Positions 50,612-58,228 of a stretch of 64,000 nt of DNA are shown here, piece after piece. Location: NCBI RefSeq assembly GCF_007859915.1, contig NZ_SJPM01000009.1, forward strand, positions 49,924 to 113,923, given 5' to 3'. The first letter of the stretch is position 1. The number at the start of each line of letters is the position of its first letter. The position numbers and the translations under genes were made by a program. This DNA is from Neorhodopirellula pilleata (GTDB taxonomy: Bacteria > Planctomycetota > Planctomycetia > Pirellulales > Pirellulaceae). The notes under the pieces were generated by a model. It saw only the letters and a list, made by a program, of their open reading frames with translations. It searched no databases and was not told where the DNA came from.

Positions 50612-53326
50612 TCAATCAATGAAGGCAAACTCGTTGGACAGGTACAAAACCTGCGCCAGTTGTGCCAGCCGATCCAACGATCCGCTTGCTTGGCTCGTGT
50701 AAGGTCCGCTGAAGTCGTTCACCGAATCGGATTCAACGCGGCTCCCGTCGGCGGCAACGACGCTGACTTTGGCCCCCCAAAAGAAGCTATCAAAGCTGTC
50801 CGATTCGCCGCTCAATACAATGAGGTCGACCGACTCTCCTTTTTGAATCTTTCGTTCCAAGGAGGGGAGCGGCCGGTTGCTGGATTTTTGACGCTCACGA
50901 AAAATGGTTTCGCCGCTGACTTGGATGACCGCTTCGATCCCGTCGCCCTGCTCGCTTCGGTGGCCGACCATCCCGGATACCTTGACGTCGCCGTCAATCG
51001 GGCTGGTCCACCGCCGTACCAACGCGATGTTTCCCCGTGCGGCATGCCCATCCTCGCGTGATAAACTTGCGTAACCTAAAGGTCCTTTACTGGGGAATTC
51101 GGATTCGGCTTGCCATCGATTATCCTTGAAGACCGGCAACGGCTCGAAACTCTGCAAACGGTTCTCGATCCACGGGCCGGTTCCATACTTCCAAAGGTCG
51201 CGCGGGTCGTAAGCCAAGACCGATTCTTGAGCCGGCGATCGCAAAAATGCTTCGGCGTCGGCCAGTTCCGCAGGTGCCGGCGGGCGGCCGAGGATCGAGA
51301 TGAACAGTTGGTTGATCGATGATGTTTCAATGTCGGAGGTCGGCGTTGATTTCGCCGAATCAACTGCAGCGGCCGCCGCACGATCCGCCGCGTCACTGAG
51401 TTGCGGATGATTCAACAAGAACAGCGATTGCTGGGGAACGGTCGTGTAATACCGCTCCGGCGAATGCATATCAGGGCTGGCAAAGTCAAATGTGCGAAAC
51501 AGTCCGGGAAGATTCTGACGATCGATGCGAGCGTACAAGGTTCGCCTGGGTATCAGTCGAGGTTCGGTGATTTCCACGGAAACGCCACCGATTTGCGTGT
51601 CCAGAAAATCGCATCCGACCAAGATCGCATCTCGCATCGATTCGAAATCTCTGCGCTTGCGTTGGGCATGAGTCCACAACCGGTTGTCGGGATCGAGTTC
51701 GGCGGCCAGTGCGGAAGCTTGGGTGGATTGTTGATAGATGCGAGTTTGAACCAGACGGCGCACCAATCGTTGCACGCTCCAGTGATCGGCGAAATCGGCG
51801 GCAAGTTCATCCAGTACCGGCTGCAATTCAGGACTCGGCGTTTGAAAACCAAAATCGCTGGCCGAATCGACAATTCCTCGCCCCATCCAATACCCCCAAA
51901 TTCGATTGGCCATCACTCGGGCGGTCAGTGGGTTGGTGGACGTGGCGATTCGTTCGGCCAAATCAAAACGGCCGCTGCCGGTTTTAAATTCCGGCTCGTC
52001 GTCGGCACGAAAGGCGGTCAAGTAACGTCGCGGAGCGATGTCACCGCGGTTCCCGCGATTGCCTCTGATATAAATGCGGGCCTGACGCAGTTTGTCCCGG
52101 TCGACCAACATCAGGGGACTCGCGGCCGTGTTCAAATCAGCCGGCGGGACGCTGTTATCCAAGACGTTGTACAACGAGTAATAGTCCACCGTCGGAATCG
52201 GATCAAACTTGTGATCGTGACATCGGGCGCAAGCGAGCGTCAATCCGAGTAGACCACGACCGATCACGTCAATGCGATCGTCCAGCGTATCGTCACCGCT
52301 GAGAAAGTGCCTCCCCAGCGTCAAGAACCCCATCGCGTCGGCGTTGCCGGTTTGGTTCTCGGGATCGGTAACGTCGCCCGCCAATTGGTGCCGAATCATT
52401 TCGTCGTACGGCATGTCCTCGGCAAACGCGTCGATCGTCCAGTCCCGAAACCGATGGGAACCGAGAAGGTTGCGGTCCTTGCCCGCCAACGCGTAACCGC
52501 GGGTATCGGCATAGCGTGCCACGTCAAGCCAATGACGGCCCATGCGTTCGCCGTACATCGGATCGGCCAACATCCGATTGATTTGTCGGGTGGCCGCATC
52601 GGGGCGACGATCCTGTTCAAATGATTGACGCGATTCCCACGAGGAAGGCATCCCGTGTAGATCGTAACGCAGTCTCCGGTGCAGTGTGTGGCGATCGGCG
52701 GGGGCGGCGATCGGGATGTCTTGTGCGGCCGCATGCCTGGCCGCGTACTCGTCGATGGCGTCTTGAGATTTTGCGTCGACGTTGCCAGCCGGCAGTTCTT
52801 TCCAGTCGTTCGCGTCGATCCGCTCGGGCCCCACGAACGCCCAATGACTTTCAACGTCTCGCTCCATCGGCGAACCAGGTTTCGTGATCTCCTCGGCCGT
52901 GTCCTCGGTACGCGGGTCGGTCGCACCTTCGCGGACCCACGCCTTGAGCAATTCGATCTCTGCGTCGGGTAGCTTGCCGTCGGGCGGCATTTGCATGTCG
53001 GTATCGTTGTACTCGACGGCGCGAATCAGATGACTCGCCTCCGGTTTTCCGGGAACCAAGACCGCACCGCGAGTTCCCCCACGCTGCATCGCGGGTGCGG
53101 AATCCAACCGCAACTCGCCACTCGAGTCACCCGATTCGGTGGAATGGCACTCGTAACATCGTCGGATCAATAGCGGACGAATGTGCGTTTCAAAAAAAGC
53201 AACGTCGGTTTTGTCCAACTCCGCCGGCGGCGCATCGGCATGAACCCAAGCGGTTTGATGGCCAAGCAGAGCAGTCAAAGCAATCAGGAACCATCCAAGG
53301 ATCCAAGCGTTGCGAAACATTCGCAT
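50612..53326 (-). CDS. Planctomycete cytochrome-like DUF1549/DUF1553 protein
   Basis: A 904-residue exported protein with an N-terminal signal (WFLIALTALLGHQTAWVHA). The planctomycete cytochrome C domain has the heme motif CYECH with MPPDGKLP as probable distal Met. DUF1549 (about residues 200-400) includes a second CxxCH motif, CARCHDHKFDPI. DUF1553 follows (NPLTARVMANRIWGYWMGRG, SIRKPRRDFESMRD-like segments). It ends in a long beta-rich extension. Such proteins are paired with DUF1501 partners, as here. Electron transfer is implied by the heme sites; the substrate is unknown. Confidence 0.92.
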   Translation of the reverse strand: MRMFRNAWILGWFLIALTALLGHQTAWVHADAPPAELDKTDVAFFETHIRPLLIRRCYECHSTESGDSSGELRLDSAPAMQRGGTRGAVLVPGKPEASHLIRAVEYNDTDMQMPPDGKLPDAEIELLKAWVREGATDPRTEDTAEEITKPGSPMERDVESHWAFVGPERIDANDWKELPAGNVDAKSQDAIDEYAARHAAAQDIPIAAPADRHTLHRRLRYDLHGMPSSWESRQSFEQDRRPDAATRQINRMLADPMYGERMGRHWLDVARYADTRGYALAGKDRNLLGSHRFRDWTIDAFAEDMPYDEMIRHQLAGDVTDPENQTGNADAMGFLTLGRHFLSGDDTLDDRIDVIGRGLLGLTLACARCHDHKFDPIPTVDYYSLYNVLDNSVPPADLNTAASPLMLVDRDKLRQARIYIRGNRGNRGDIAPRRYLTAFRADDEPEFKTGSGRFDLAERIATSTNPLTARVMANRIWGYWMGRGIVDSASDFGFQTPSPELQPVLDELAADFADHWSVQRLVRRLVQTRIYQQSTQASALAAELDPDNRLWTHAQRKRRDFESMRDAILVGCDFLDTQIGGVSVEITEPRLIPRRTLYARIDRQNLPGLFRTFDFASPDMHSPERYYTTVPQQSLFLLNHPQLSDAADRAAAAAVDSAKSTPTSDIETSSINQLFISILGRPPAPAELADAEAFLRSPAQESVLAYDPRDLWKYGTGPWIENRLQSFEPLPVFKDNRWQAESEFPSKGPLGYASLSREDGHAARGNIALVRRWTSPIDGDVKVSGMVGHRSEQGDGIEAVIQVSGETIFRERQKSSNRPLPSLERKIQKGESVDLIVLSGESDSFDSFFWGAKVSVVAADGSRVESDSVNDFSGPYTSQASGSLDRLAQLAQVLYLSNEFAFID

Positions 53327-53478
53327 AGGTCACAAACGGGGGGAGGGAGGTCGAAGGCGGGAGGCGATCGGGAGGGAGTCGCGAGGAATATCGAAGTCGA
53401 AAAAATCCACGAGACCGAAACGCACTGGTTCATTGTAGTCGCTCAGGCGAGTCTCCTGAATACAGCTTCTTTTTAGGG

Positions 53479-53544
53479 TAGCGAAACTCGCCAAGAGTTT
53501 CGAAAACACACGTCGATCACCGAAAGTCTTGGTGACTTTCGCTA
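53479..53544. repeat. Nested hairpins with GTAGCGAA ends
   Basis: Outer ends GTAGCGAA (53479) and TTCGCTAC (to 53544) pair. Inside are two perfect 8-base stems with 5-base loops: CGAAACTC/GAGTTTCG at 53482-53502 and CGAAAGTC/GACTTTCG at 53521-53541. Confidence 0.8.
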
Positions 53545-53593
53545 CGGCCGAAAAATTGCTGCCGCTCGCCGCAGCATCGCGGGAACATTAAGT

Positions 53594-53645
53594 GGTGGCG
53601 ACTTTCAGTCGCCAAGTCCTGAAACGGCGACTGAAAGTCGCCGCC
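53594..53645. repeat. Hairpin repeat GGTGGCGACTTTCAGTCGCC type, copy 2
   Basis: GGTGGCGACTTTCAGTCGCC (53594-53613) pairs with GGCGACTGAAAGTCGCCGCC (53626-53645) with one mismatch; the loop is 12 bases. The other copy is at 38671-38725. Confidence 0.88.
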
Positions 53646-53718
53646 ACCCCAATACTTCCTCTTGAGCGACTATGATGGCGATTTCCCCACCAAACCATCC
53701 CCTGAAGAAGGCTTTTTG

Positions 53719-55413
53719 ATGCGACTTTGTTTTTGGCTTGTGCTTTTCTGTGTCATTTCACCGGTGGTCGCGACCGAGAAACCGAACGTGATCTACATCC
53801 TTTCGGATGACATGGGTTTTTCGGACATCGGCTGTTACGGCAGTGAAATTCCCACACCGAATTTGGACTCGTTGGCCGAGAGTGGTTTGAGGTTCACTCA
53901 GTTTTACAACACCGGTCGTTGCTGTCCGACTCGGGCAAGCTTGCTGACCGGATTGTATCCGCACCAAGCAGGCATCGGTCACATGATGGATGACCGCGGC
54001 CACGACGGCTATCGTGGTGAATTGAGCCGCCACTGCGTCACAATTGCTGAGGCCCTCAAACCGGCGGGATATCGCACCTACATGGCGGGGAAATGGCACG
54101 TCACCAAAGCGGTCGATCCGAAGACCGAAGCCGACAAAGCCAACTGGCCGTTGCAACGGGGATTCGACCGTTTTTACGGAACGATTCACGGCGCGGGCAG
54201 TTTCTTTGATCCCAACACGCTGACTCGTGATAACGAATACGTCTCGCCTTACGCTGACCCATTGTATACGCCCGCCGACATGGCCAATGGCACGTACTAC
54301 TACACCGATGCGATCGCCGATCACGCGTCACGTTTTGTAAAAGAACACCACGAAAACAGCGGTGACCAGCCGTTCTTCATGTACGTCGCCTTCACCGCCG
54401 CACACTGGCCGATGCATGCCTTGGAAAAGGACATCGCTAAACACGAGGGAAAATATGACGCCGGTTATGACGCGATCCGCGACGCCCGCTATCAACGGAT
54501 GATCGACCTCGGTTTGATCCGACGTGACAATACGGTCAACTTCCCGATTCCGTCCAACGCCAAAGAAACTAAGCACTGGGATTGGGATAAGCGGAACATG
54601 GAAGTCTACGCGGCGATGATCGACAGCATGGATCAGGGCATCGGTCGGCTCGTCGAATCGCTCAAGGCGACCGGTCAACTCGACAACACGTTGATTTGTT
54701 TTCTGCAAGACAACGGTGGTTGTGCCGAGGGATACGGACGCGGCGGAATGGGCGGTCCTCGTGCCGACGCGCCCAGTCTGCCCGCTCTTGCGGACGATTA
54801 TTTGCAACCTCATATGACGCCCAAGCAATCTCGCGACGGGTTCCCGATGCGAACGGGCAAAGGTTCCATGGCCGGACCGGCGGACACCGCCATCGGTTAC
54901 GGCGAGGCTTGGGCGAGCGTCTCGAACACGCCTTTTCGTGAATACAAGCATTATGTCCACGAAGGTGGCATCTCGACACCGCTCGTCGTTCATTGGCCCA
55001 AGGGGTTTTCACGTCGCGGCGATTTGGAAACCACGCCAGGGCACTTGATCGACCTGATGGCCACGGCCGTCGACGTCAGCGGCGCGACCTACCCCGACAC
55101 GTTTCACAACGGCCAAAAAATCAAACCGATGGAAGGCCGAAGTTTGGCTCCGGTGTTCCGAGGTGAGCCTTTGCAACGCGATGCGATCTACTGGGAACAC
55201 GAAGGCAACCGGGCCGTCCGCGTCGGTGACATGAAGTTGGTCGCCAAAGGAGCCAAGGGGCCGTGGGAGCTTTACGACCTGTCCGTTGACCGCAGTGAGC
55301 AGAACGACCTCAGTGCCGAGCAACCCAAACTCAAGAAACAGCTCATCGCAAAATGGCAAGCCTACGCCGAACGGGCCAACGTCTTGCCGCTCAACCCAAG
55401 CAACAAAAAGTAG
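53719..55413 (+). CDS. Secreted arylsulfatase-type sulfatase
   Basis: A 564-residue sulfatase. The signal peptide is LCFWLVLFCVISPVVAT. The metal-binding start is KPNVIYILSDDMGFSDIGCY. The formylglycine motif is RCCPTRASLLTG, where the first Cys of the pair fits CxPxR. The second signature is GYRTYMAGKWHVTK. Unlike the sulfatase at 34125 it has no extra C-terminal domain and matches arylsulfatase A-like lengths. ATG 53719 places the signal at the N terminus. The substrate is unknown; algal sulfated polysaccharide is an inference from the lineage. Confidence 0.93.
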   Translation: MRLCFWLVLFCVISPVVATEKPNVIYILSDDMGFSDIGCYGSEIPTPNLDSLAESGLRFTQFYNTGRCCPTRASLLTGLYPHQAGIGHMMDDRGHDGYRGELSRHCVTIAEALKPAGYRTYMAGKWHVTKAVDPKTEADKANWPLQRGFDRFYGTIHGAGSFFDPNTLTRDNEYVSPYADPLYTPADMANGTYYYTDAIADHASRFVKEHHENSGDQPFFMYVAFTAAHWPMHALEKDIAKHEGKYDAGYDAIRDARYQRMIDLGLIRRDNTVNFPIPSNAKETKHWDWDKRNMEVYAAMIDSMDQGIGRLVESLKATGQLDNTLICFLQDNGGCAEGYGRGGMGGPRADAPSLPALADDYLQPHMTPKQSRDGFPMRTGKGSMAGPADTAIGYGEAWASVSNTPFREYKHYVHEGGISTPLVVHWPKGFSRRGDLETTPGHLIDLMATAVDVSGATYPDTFHNGQKIKPMEGRSLAPVFRGEPLQRDAIYWEHEGNRAVRVGDMKLVAKGAKGPWELYDLSVDRSEQNDLSAEQPKLKKQLIAKWQAYAERANVLPLNPSNKK

Positions 55414-55482
55414 CTGGGTCTCGTAGGCTCGATCTTGTAGGCTGGGTGGAGGAGGGCTTTGACGACGAACACCCGGCGGGAA

Positions 55483-55552
55483 GCGAGAAGCGAGTGGCGA
55501 GTGGCGAGTGGCGAGTGGCGAGTGAAGAGTGAAGAGTGAAGAGTGAAGAGTG
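55483..55552 (+). repeat. Heptamer array GCGAGTG x5 and AAGAGTG x4
   Basis: Ten consecutive heptamers: GCGAGAA once, GCGAGTG five times, AAGAGTG four times. The phase never breaks, and the unit changes in one step, as expected if each block grew by slippage from a variant founder. Confidence 0.95.
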
Positions 55553-55592
55553 GCAAGGATCTGACTGATCGGTTCGATCTTGAATCGCCCAA

Positions 55593-55711
55593 CCAATAAC
55601 CAATAACCAATAACCAATAACCAACAACCAATAACCAACAACCAACAACCAACAACCAACAACCAACAACCAACAACCAATAACCAATAACCAATAACCA
55701 ATAACCAATAA
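55593..55711 (+). repeat. Heptamer array CCAATAA/CCAACAA x17
   Basis: Seventeen uninterrupted heptamers: four CCAATAA, one CCAACAA, one CCAATAA, six CCAACAA, five CCAATAA. The two variants differ at one base and occur in blocks. Confidence 0.96.
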
Positions 55712-55747
55712 CCTGCCGGGTCTTCGCTATCGCTGCGACCCAGCCTA
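55712..55747 (-). repeat. GTAGGCTGGGTC hairpin module, inverted copy
   Basis: On the minus strand it reads GTAGGCTGGGTCGCAGCG, then about ten bases, then GACCCGGCAGG, matching 12841-12878. The ends GGGTC and GACCC pair. It directly abuts the seventeen-copy heptamer array. Confidence 0.85.
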
Positions 55748-55748
55748 C

Positions 55749-56879
55749 TTATCTTGCGGATCGACGCCAGATGAATCCGTCGAGGATGTAGTGGGTGATT
55801 TGGGGAACGGCGAGCGCCGGTGCTAACCAGGTTGTCCATGGATCGATTGATTCGCCCATCGGGAACCAACCGAATAACCAAGCATGACGCTCGCCGGTGC
55901 CCGCGTCCCATAACAATTCCTCGGCATAGGCAAGCATCCAAACTATGCCCAGGAACGCCGTCAAACGGCGGGCGTTCGTCCACCGACGATTCCGCAGATG
56001 GTTGCCATCATGGACCGCGTTGTCCGATGGCGTGATCACGCGATGCCAGCGATACCAATAAATCAAAACCATGTACGGCACGCCGTGGATGATCACGTTG
56101 GTGACGGTGAAAGCGTAGTCCGAGTTGAACGTGATGATACCAACATACCAACAAACCGCCGTCGTCAACACGACCAAGTCCTTGCCCGGATTCCAGTGTC
56201 CGTCGGTCCAACCTCGATGCAGCGAACCGATGACGTAAGCCGCCATCGCGCACCAATAGATGGGCCGAAGTATATCCGCGCAGACGGCCGGAACCTGAAA
56301 GAAGTCCCCCTCAACGAACCAGTGAAACTGGCGAGGCGACGATGCGTGCCAAACGACGAGCGGGTAAATCGTGGCCAAGTAGATCGCCGACGCGTCGATC
56401 CACCATCCCAATCGTTCGGCCCGGCCGTCCTCGGCCACGTCTGGATCGATGAAAGCCTGATCGTCATGAGATCGGCTATAGCATTCCCGTTCGCGAGCCC
56501 GGTACAACGCCACCCAACCGTATTGTTGGCGGATGAAGTGAAAGACGGCTAAGTAGGCAAGGATTGTCCAAAACCGACCGACGCTTTCGCTGTAGACCGC
56601 CACGCCAAGCCCGAATGCCAAAGCGGGCGTGAGCGTATACAGCCAGGGACGTTTTTTCAGTTCACCGATATCGAAATAAACACGAAACCCGGTCGCGTAC
56701 ACGTGCGCCACGTCGATCAGCAGAATCGTCGTCACCCAGGTCCAACCGGGCGTCTTGTCGTGCAGAATTCCCAATGCCGCCCCGACGGGCAGCAAGGCCA
56801 ATGCGACGACCGCGCTGCCGCCGAAGGTGAGCAAGTCGACCTTCGGCGAAAAAAGAAATGGCCAGTTCCGAGACGGCAC
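55749..56879 (-). CDS. Polytopic membrane protein, unknown
   Basis: A 376-residue protein with about eight hydrophobic segments (for example VVALALLPVGAALGIL, ALAFGLGVAVY, IYLATIYPLVVWH, VIGSLHR, VLTTAVCWYVGIITF). Conserved-looking polar residues inside or between helices are His-rich: DVAHVYATGFRVYFD, VFHFIRQQYGW, TNVIIHGVPYMVLIYWYRWHR and THYILDGFIWR. Such His placement suggests a metal or heme-linked membrane enzyme of the desaturase-like kind, but this is only an inference and no family was recognised. The GTG start overlaps the stop of the DUF1080 gene. Confidence 0.78.
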   Translation of the reverse strand: MPSRNWPFLFSPKVDLLTFGGSAVVALALLPVGAALGILHDKTPGWTWVTTILLIDVAHVYATGFRVYFDIGELKKRPWLYTLTPALAFGLGVAVYSESVGRFWTILAYLAVFHFIRQQYGWVALYRARERECYSRSHDDQAFIDPDVAEDGRAERLGWWIDASAIYLATIYPLVVWHASSPRQFHWFVEGDFFQVPAVCADILRPIYWCAMAAYVIGSLHRGWTDGHWNPGKDLVVLTTAVCWYVGIITFNSDYAFTVTNVIIHGVPYMVLIYWYRWHRVITPSDNAVHDGNHLRNRRWTNARRLTAFLGIVWMLAYAEELLWDAGTGERHAWLFGWFPMGESIDPWTTWLAPALAVPQITHYILDGFIWRRSAR

Positions 56880-57601
56880 TACAGTTTGCGAATGCGGATG
56901 TTTCGGTAGGAAACTTCGTCGTTGTGATCTTGCAAACAGATATGGCCCGAAGTGGCTTCACCGAACCCGTCCCACTTGCCGAACTTCGATGCCGCGACGC
57001 GTTTGTTCCAATCCTCGCTGCCCTTGACGAATTCGCTGTAGAGAACACCGTTGACGGCGATCTGGCATTTCTCGGGCGTGATCAACACGCGTAACTTATT
57101 CCACTGACCGACCGGTTTGGTGGCGTCGGTCTCGGCGGGATAGAGCTGATACAGCCAGCCGCATTTTTGTGGATCGTGGCCGCCCTTGTGGTCCTGGATC
57201 TGAATTTCAGGGCCAGTGAAATAGGGCGGTTTGTCGGTTTCAAGAACATGAAACATCACGCCGCTATTGGCCGCTTCGGTGACCTTGAACTCGAGTTCCA
57301 ATTCGAACGCGTCGAACTTTTCTTTCGTGATGATGTCTTCGTTGCGAGCCTTTTCGCCTTGGTCTTTCTTGGCAATGCAAGTCAACGCGCCGTCGTCCAC
57401 TTTCCAGCCTGTCGTGATCGAATCGTGGTTGTATTCACGCCACGCATCAAGCGATTGGCCGTCGAACAGGGTGATCCATTGGCCGTCAGACGTCGATGCG
57501 GTTTGGCCGGAATCCAAGGCGTTGGACGGTTGGATGTGGGTGGCAGTCCAGCCCGCTAGGCAAATCAGCAGCGCGAGCGAACGTGTCAGGTTTTTCTTCA
57601 T
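56879..57601 (-). CDS. Secreted DUF1080 protein (3-keto-disaccharide hydrolase-like)
   Basis: A 240-residue exported protein with a signal peptide (LALLICLAGWTATH). The DUF1080 fold, a concanavalin-like beta-sandwich, shows WITLFDGQSLDAWREYNHDS, GWKVDDGALTCI, FELELEFKVTEAANSGVMFH and the end GHICLQDHNDEVSYRNIRIRKL. Some members hydrolyse 3-keto-glycosides; others only bind sugar. ATG 57601 places the signal properly. It precedes the membrane-protein gene in a two-gene unit. Confidence 0.9.
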   Translation of the reverse strand: MKKNLTRSLALLICLAGWTATHIQPSNALDSGQTASTSDGQWITLFDGQSLDAWREYNHDSITTGWKVDDGALTCIAKKDQGEKARNEDIITKEKFDAFELELEFKVTEAANSGVMFHVLETDKPPYFTGPEIQIQDHKGGHDPQKCGWLYQLYPAETDATKPVGQWNKLRVLITPEKCQIAVNGVLYSEFVKGSEDWNKRVAASKFGKWDGFGEATSGHICLQDHNDEVSYRNIRIRKL

Positions 57602-57684
57602 AGGTGTGCAATCCAGGTGGAGTCGACTTGAGAATTGAGATGGGAACCGCTGGGATCGATGATCAAGGCGGGCCAGCATTCTAA

Positions 57685-58224
57685 TCAATTCTCGACAGCG
57701 CCGCTCAAGGCCGGCATGGAGTTTTGGAACATACTCGCATCCCAGGTCAGATTGCCGCTTCGCAACCTCACGCGTGGCGGCGAAATGCCCAAGATTTCCA
57801 CATCTCCGATACGATCGCCGACGATCACAAATTTGGACTCGTCGCCGATCTTCAGGATCGCTTGTTGTTGGCCCAGTTTGGCAAACCCGATAACCCGAAT
57901 GTCCGACGAGACGTTGACCATTTCGTCGCGTTCGACTTCGGTTTGGTCGACCCGGAATGGATCACGACGTTCGGGGAATGCCGGTTGGAAAGACAATTCC
58001 CCACTCGGCGAGAGGCTGACCGGCGACGTCGCTGGCCCATCGATCCCTTGACTCATCTGAACGTGTTGCCGGGCGGCTTGCTCGAGCGTGGCGAGCGAAT
58101 CCGCGTCGATACCGCAACCGGCGATCGTGGCGAGTACCAATCCCACCCCAAGCATGAACAAGCGTTGGCCGATAATGGCATCGAATGAGAAGTCGATCTT
58201 CGTATCAGGAATCATCGAATTCAC
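57685..58224 (-). CDS. PilP-like pilus assembly lipoprotein
   Basis: A 179-residue protein with a lipoprotein-type signal (LGVGLVLATIAGC), possibly preceded by a 25-residue extension if ATG 58224 is used; ATG 58155 is the alternative. The mature part ends in a small beta domain, VIGFAKLGQQQAILKIGDES and then VIVGDRIGDVEILGISPPRV, resembling the HR domain of PilP/GspC that contacts the secretin. It is the last gene of the pil operon, four bases after the secretin gene. The identity leans on context. Confidence 0.7.
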   Translation of the reverse strand: MNSMIPDTKIDFSFDAIIGQRLFMLGVGLVLATIAGCGIDADSLATLEQAARQHVQMSQGIDGPATSPVSLSPSGELSFQPAFPERRDPFRVDQTEVERDEMVNVSSDIRVIGFAKLGQQQAILKIGDESKFVIVGDRIGDVEILGISPPRVRLRSGNLTWDASMFQNSMPALSGAVEN

Positions 58225-58228
58225 CTTT

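Larger units (their letters stand above)
53327..53718. other. Hairpin-rich spacer upstream of second sulfatase
   Basis: No gene is supported. It contains a purine-rich stretch (53335-53400, repeated GGGAGGGAG motifs), a cluster of palindromes at 53479-53544 and a GGTGGCGACTTTCAGTCGCC hairpin at 53594-53645. Promoters for the divergent DUF1549/DUF1553 and sulfatase genes should be here. Confidence 0.6.
55414..55748. other. Heptamer-array spacer between sulfatase and membrane-protein genes
   Basis: No gene is supported. From left to right: a GTAGGCTGGG module at about 55456-55478 (a short GTAGGCT also at 55434), ten GCGAGTG/AAGAGTG heptamers, about 40 unique bases, seventeen CCAATAA/CCAACAA heptamers, and an inverted GTAGGCTGGGTC module ending at 55747. 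The genes on both sides converge here. Confidence 0.8.

Noticed and set aside
55483..55711. Possible CRISPR array
   Set aside because: Units are 7 bases long and directly adjacent, with no spacers and no cas genes nearby.
55009..55983. 324-codon minus-strand frame with WLLVIGY-type repeats
   Set aside because: The apparent repeat protein is only the CCAATAA heptamer array read in frame; it overlaps the sulfatase end and the membrane-protein gene.
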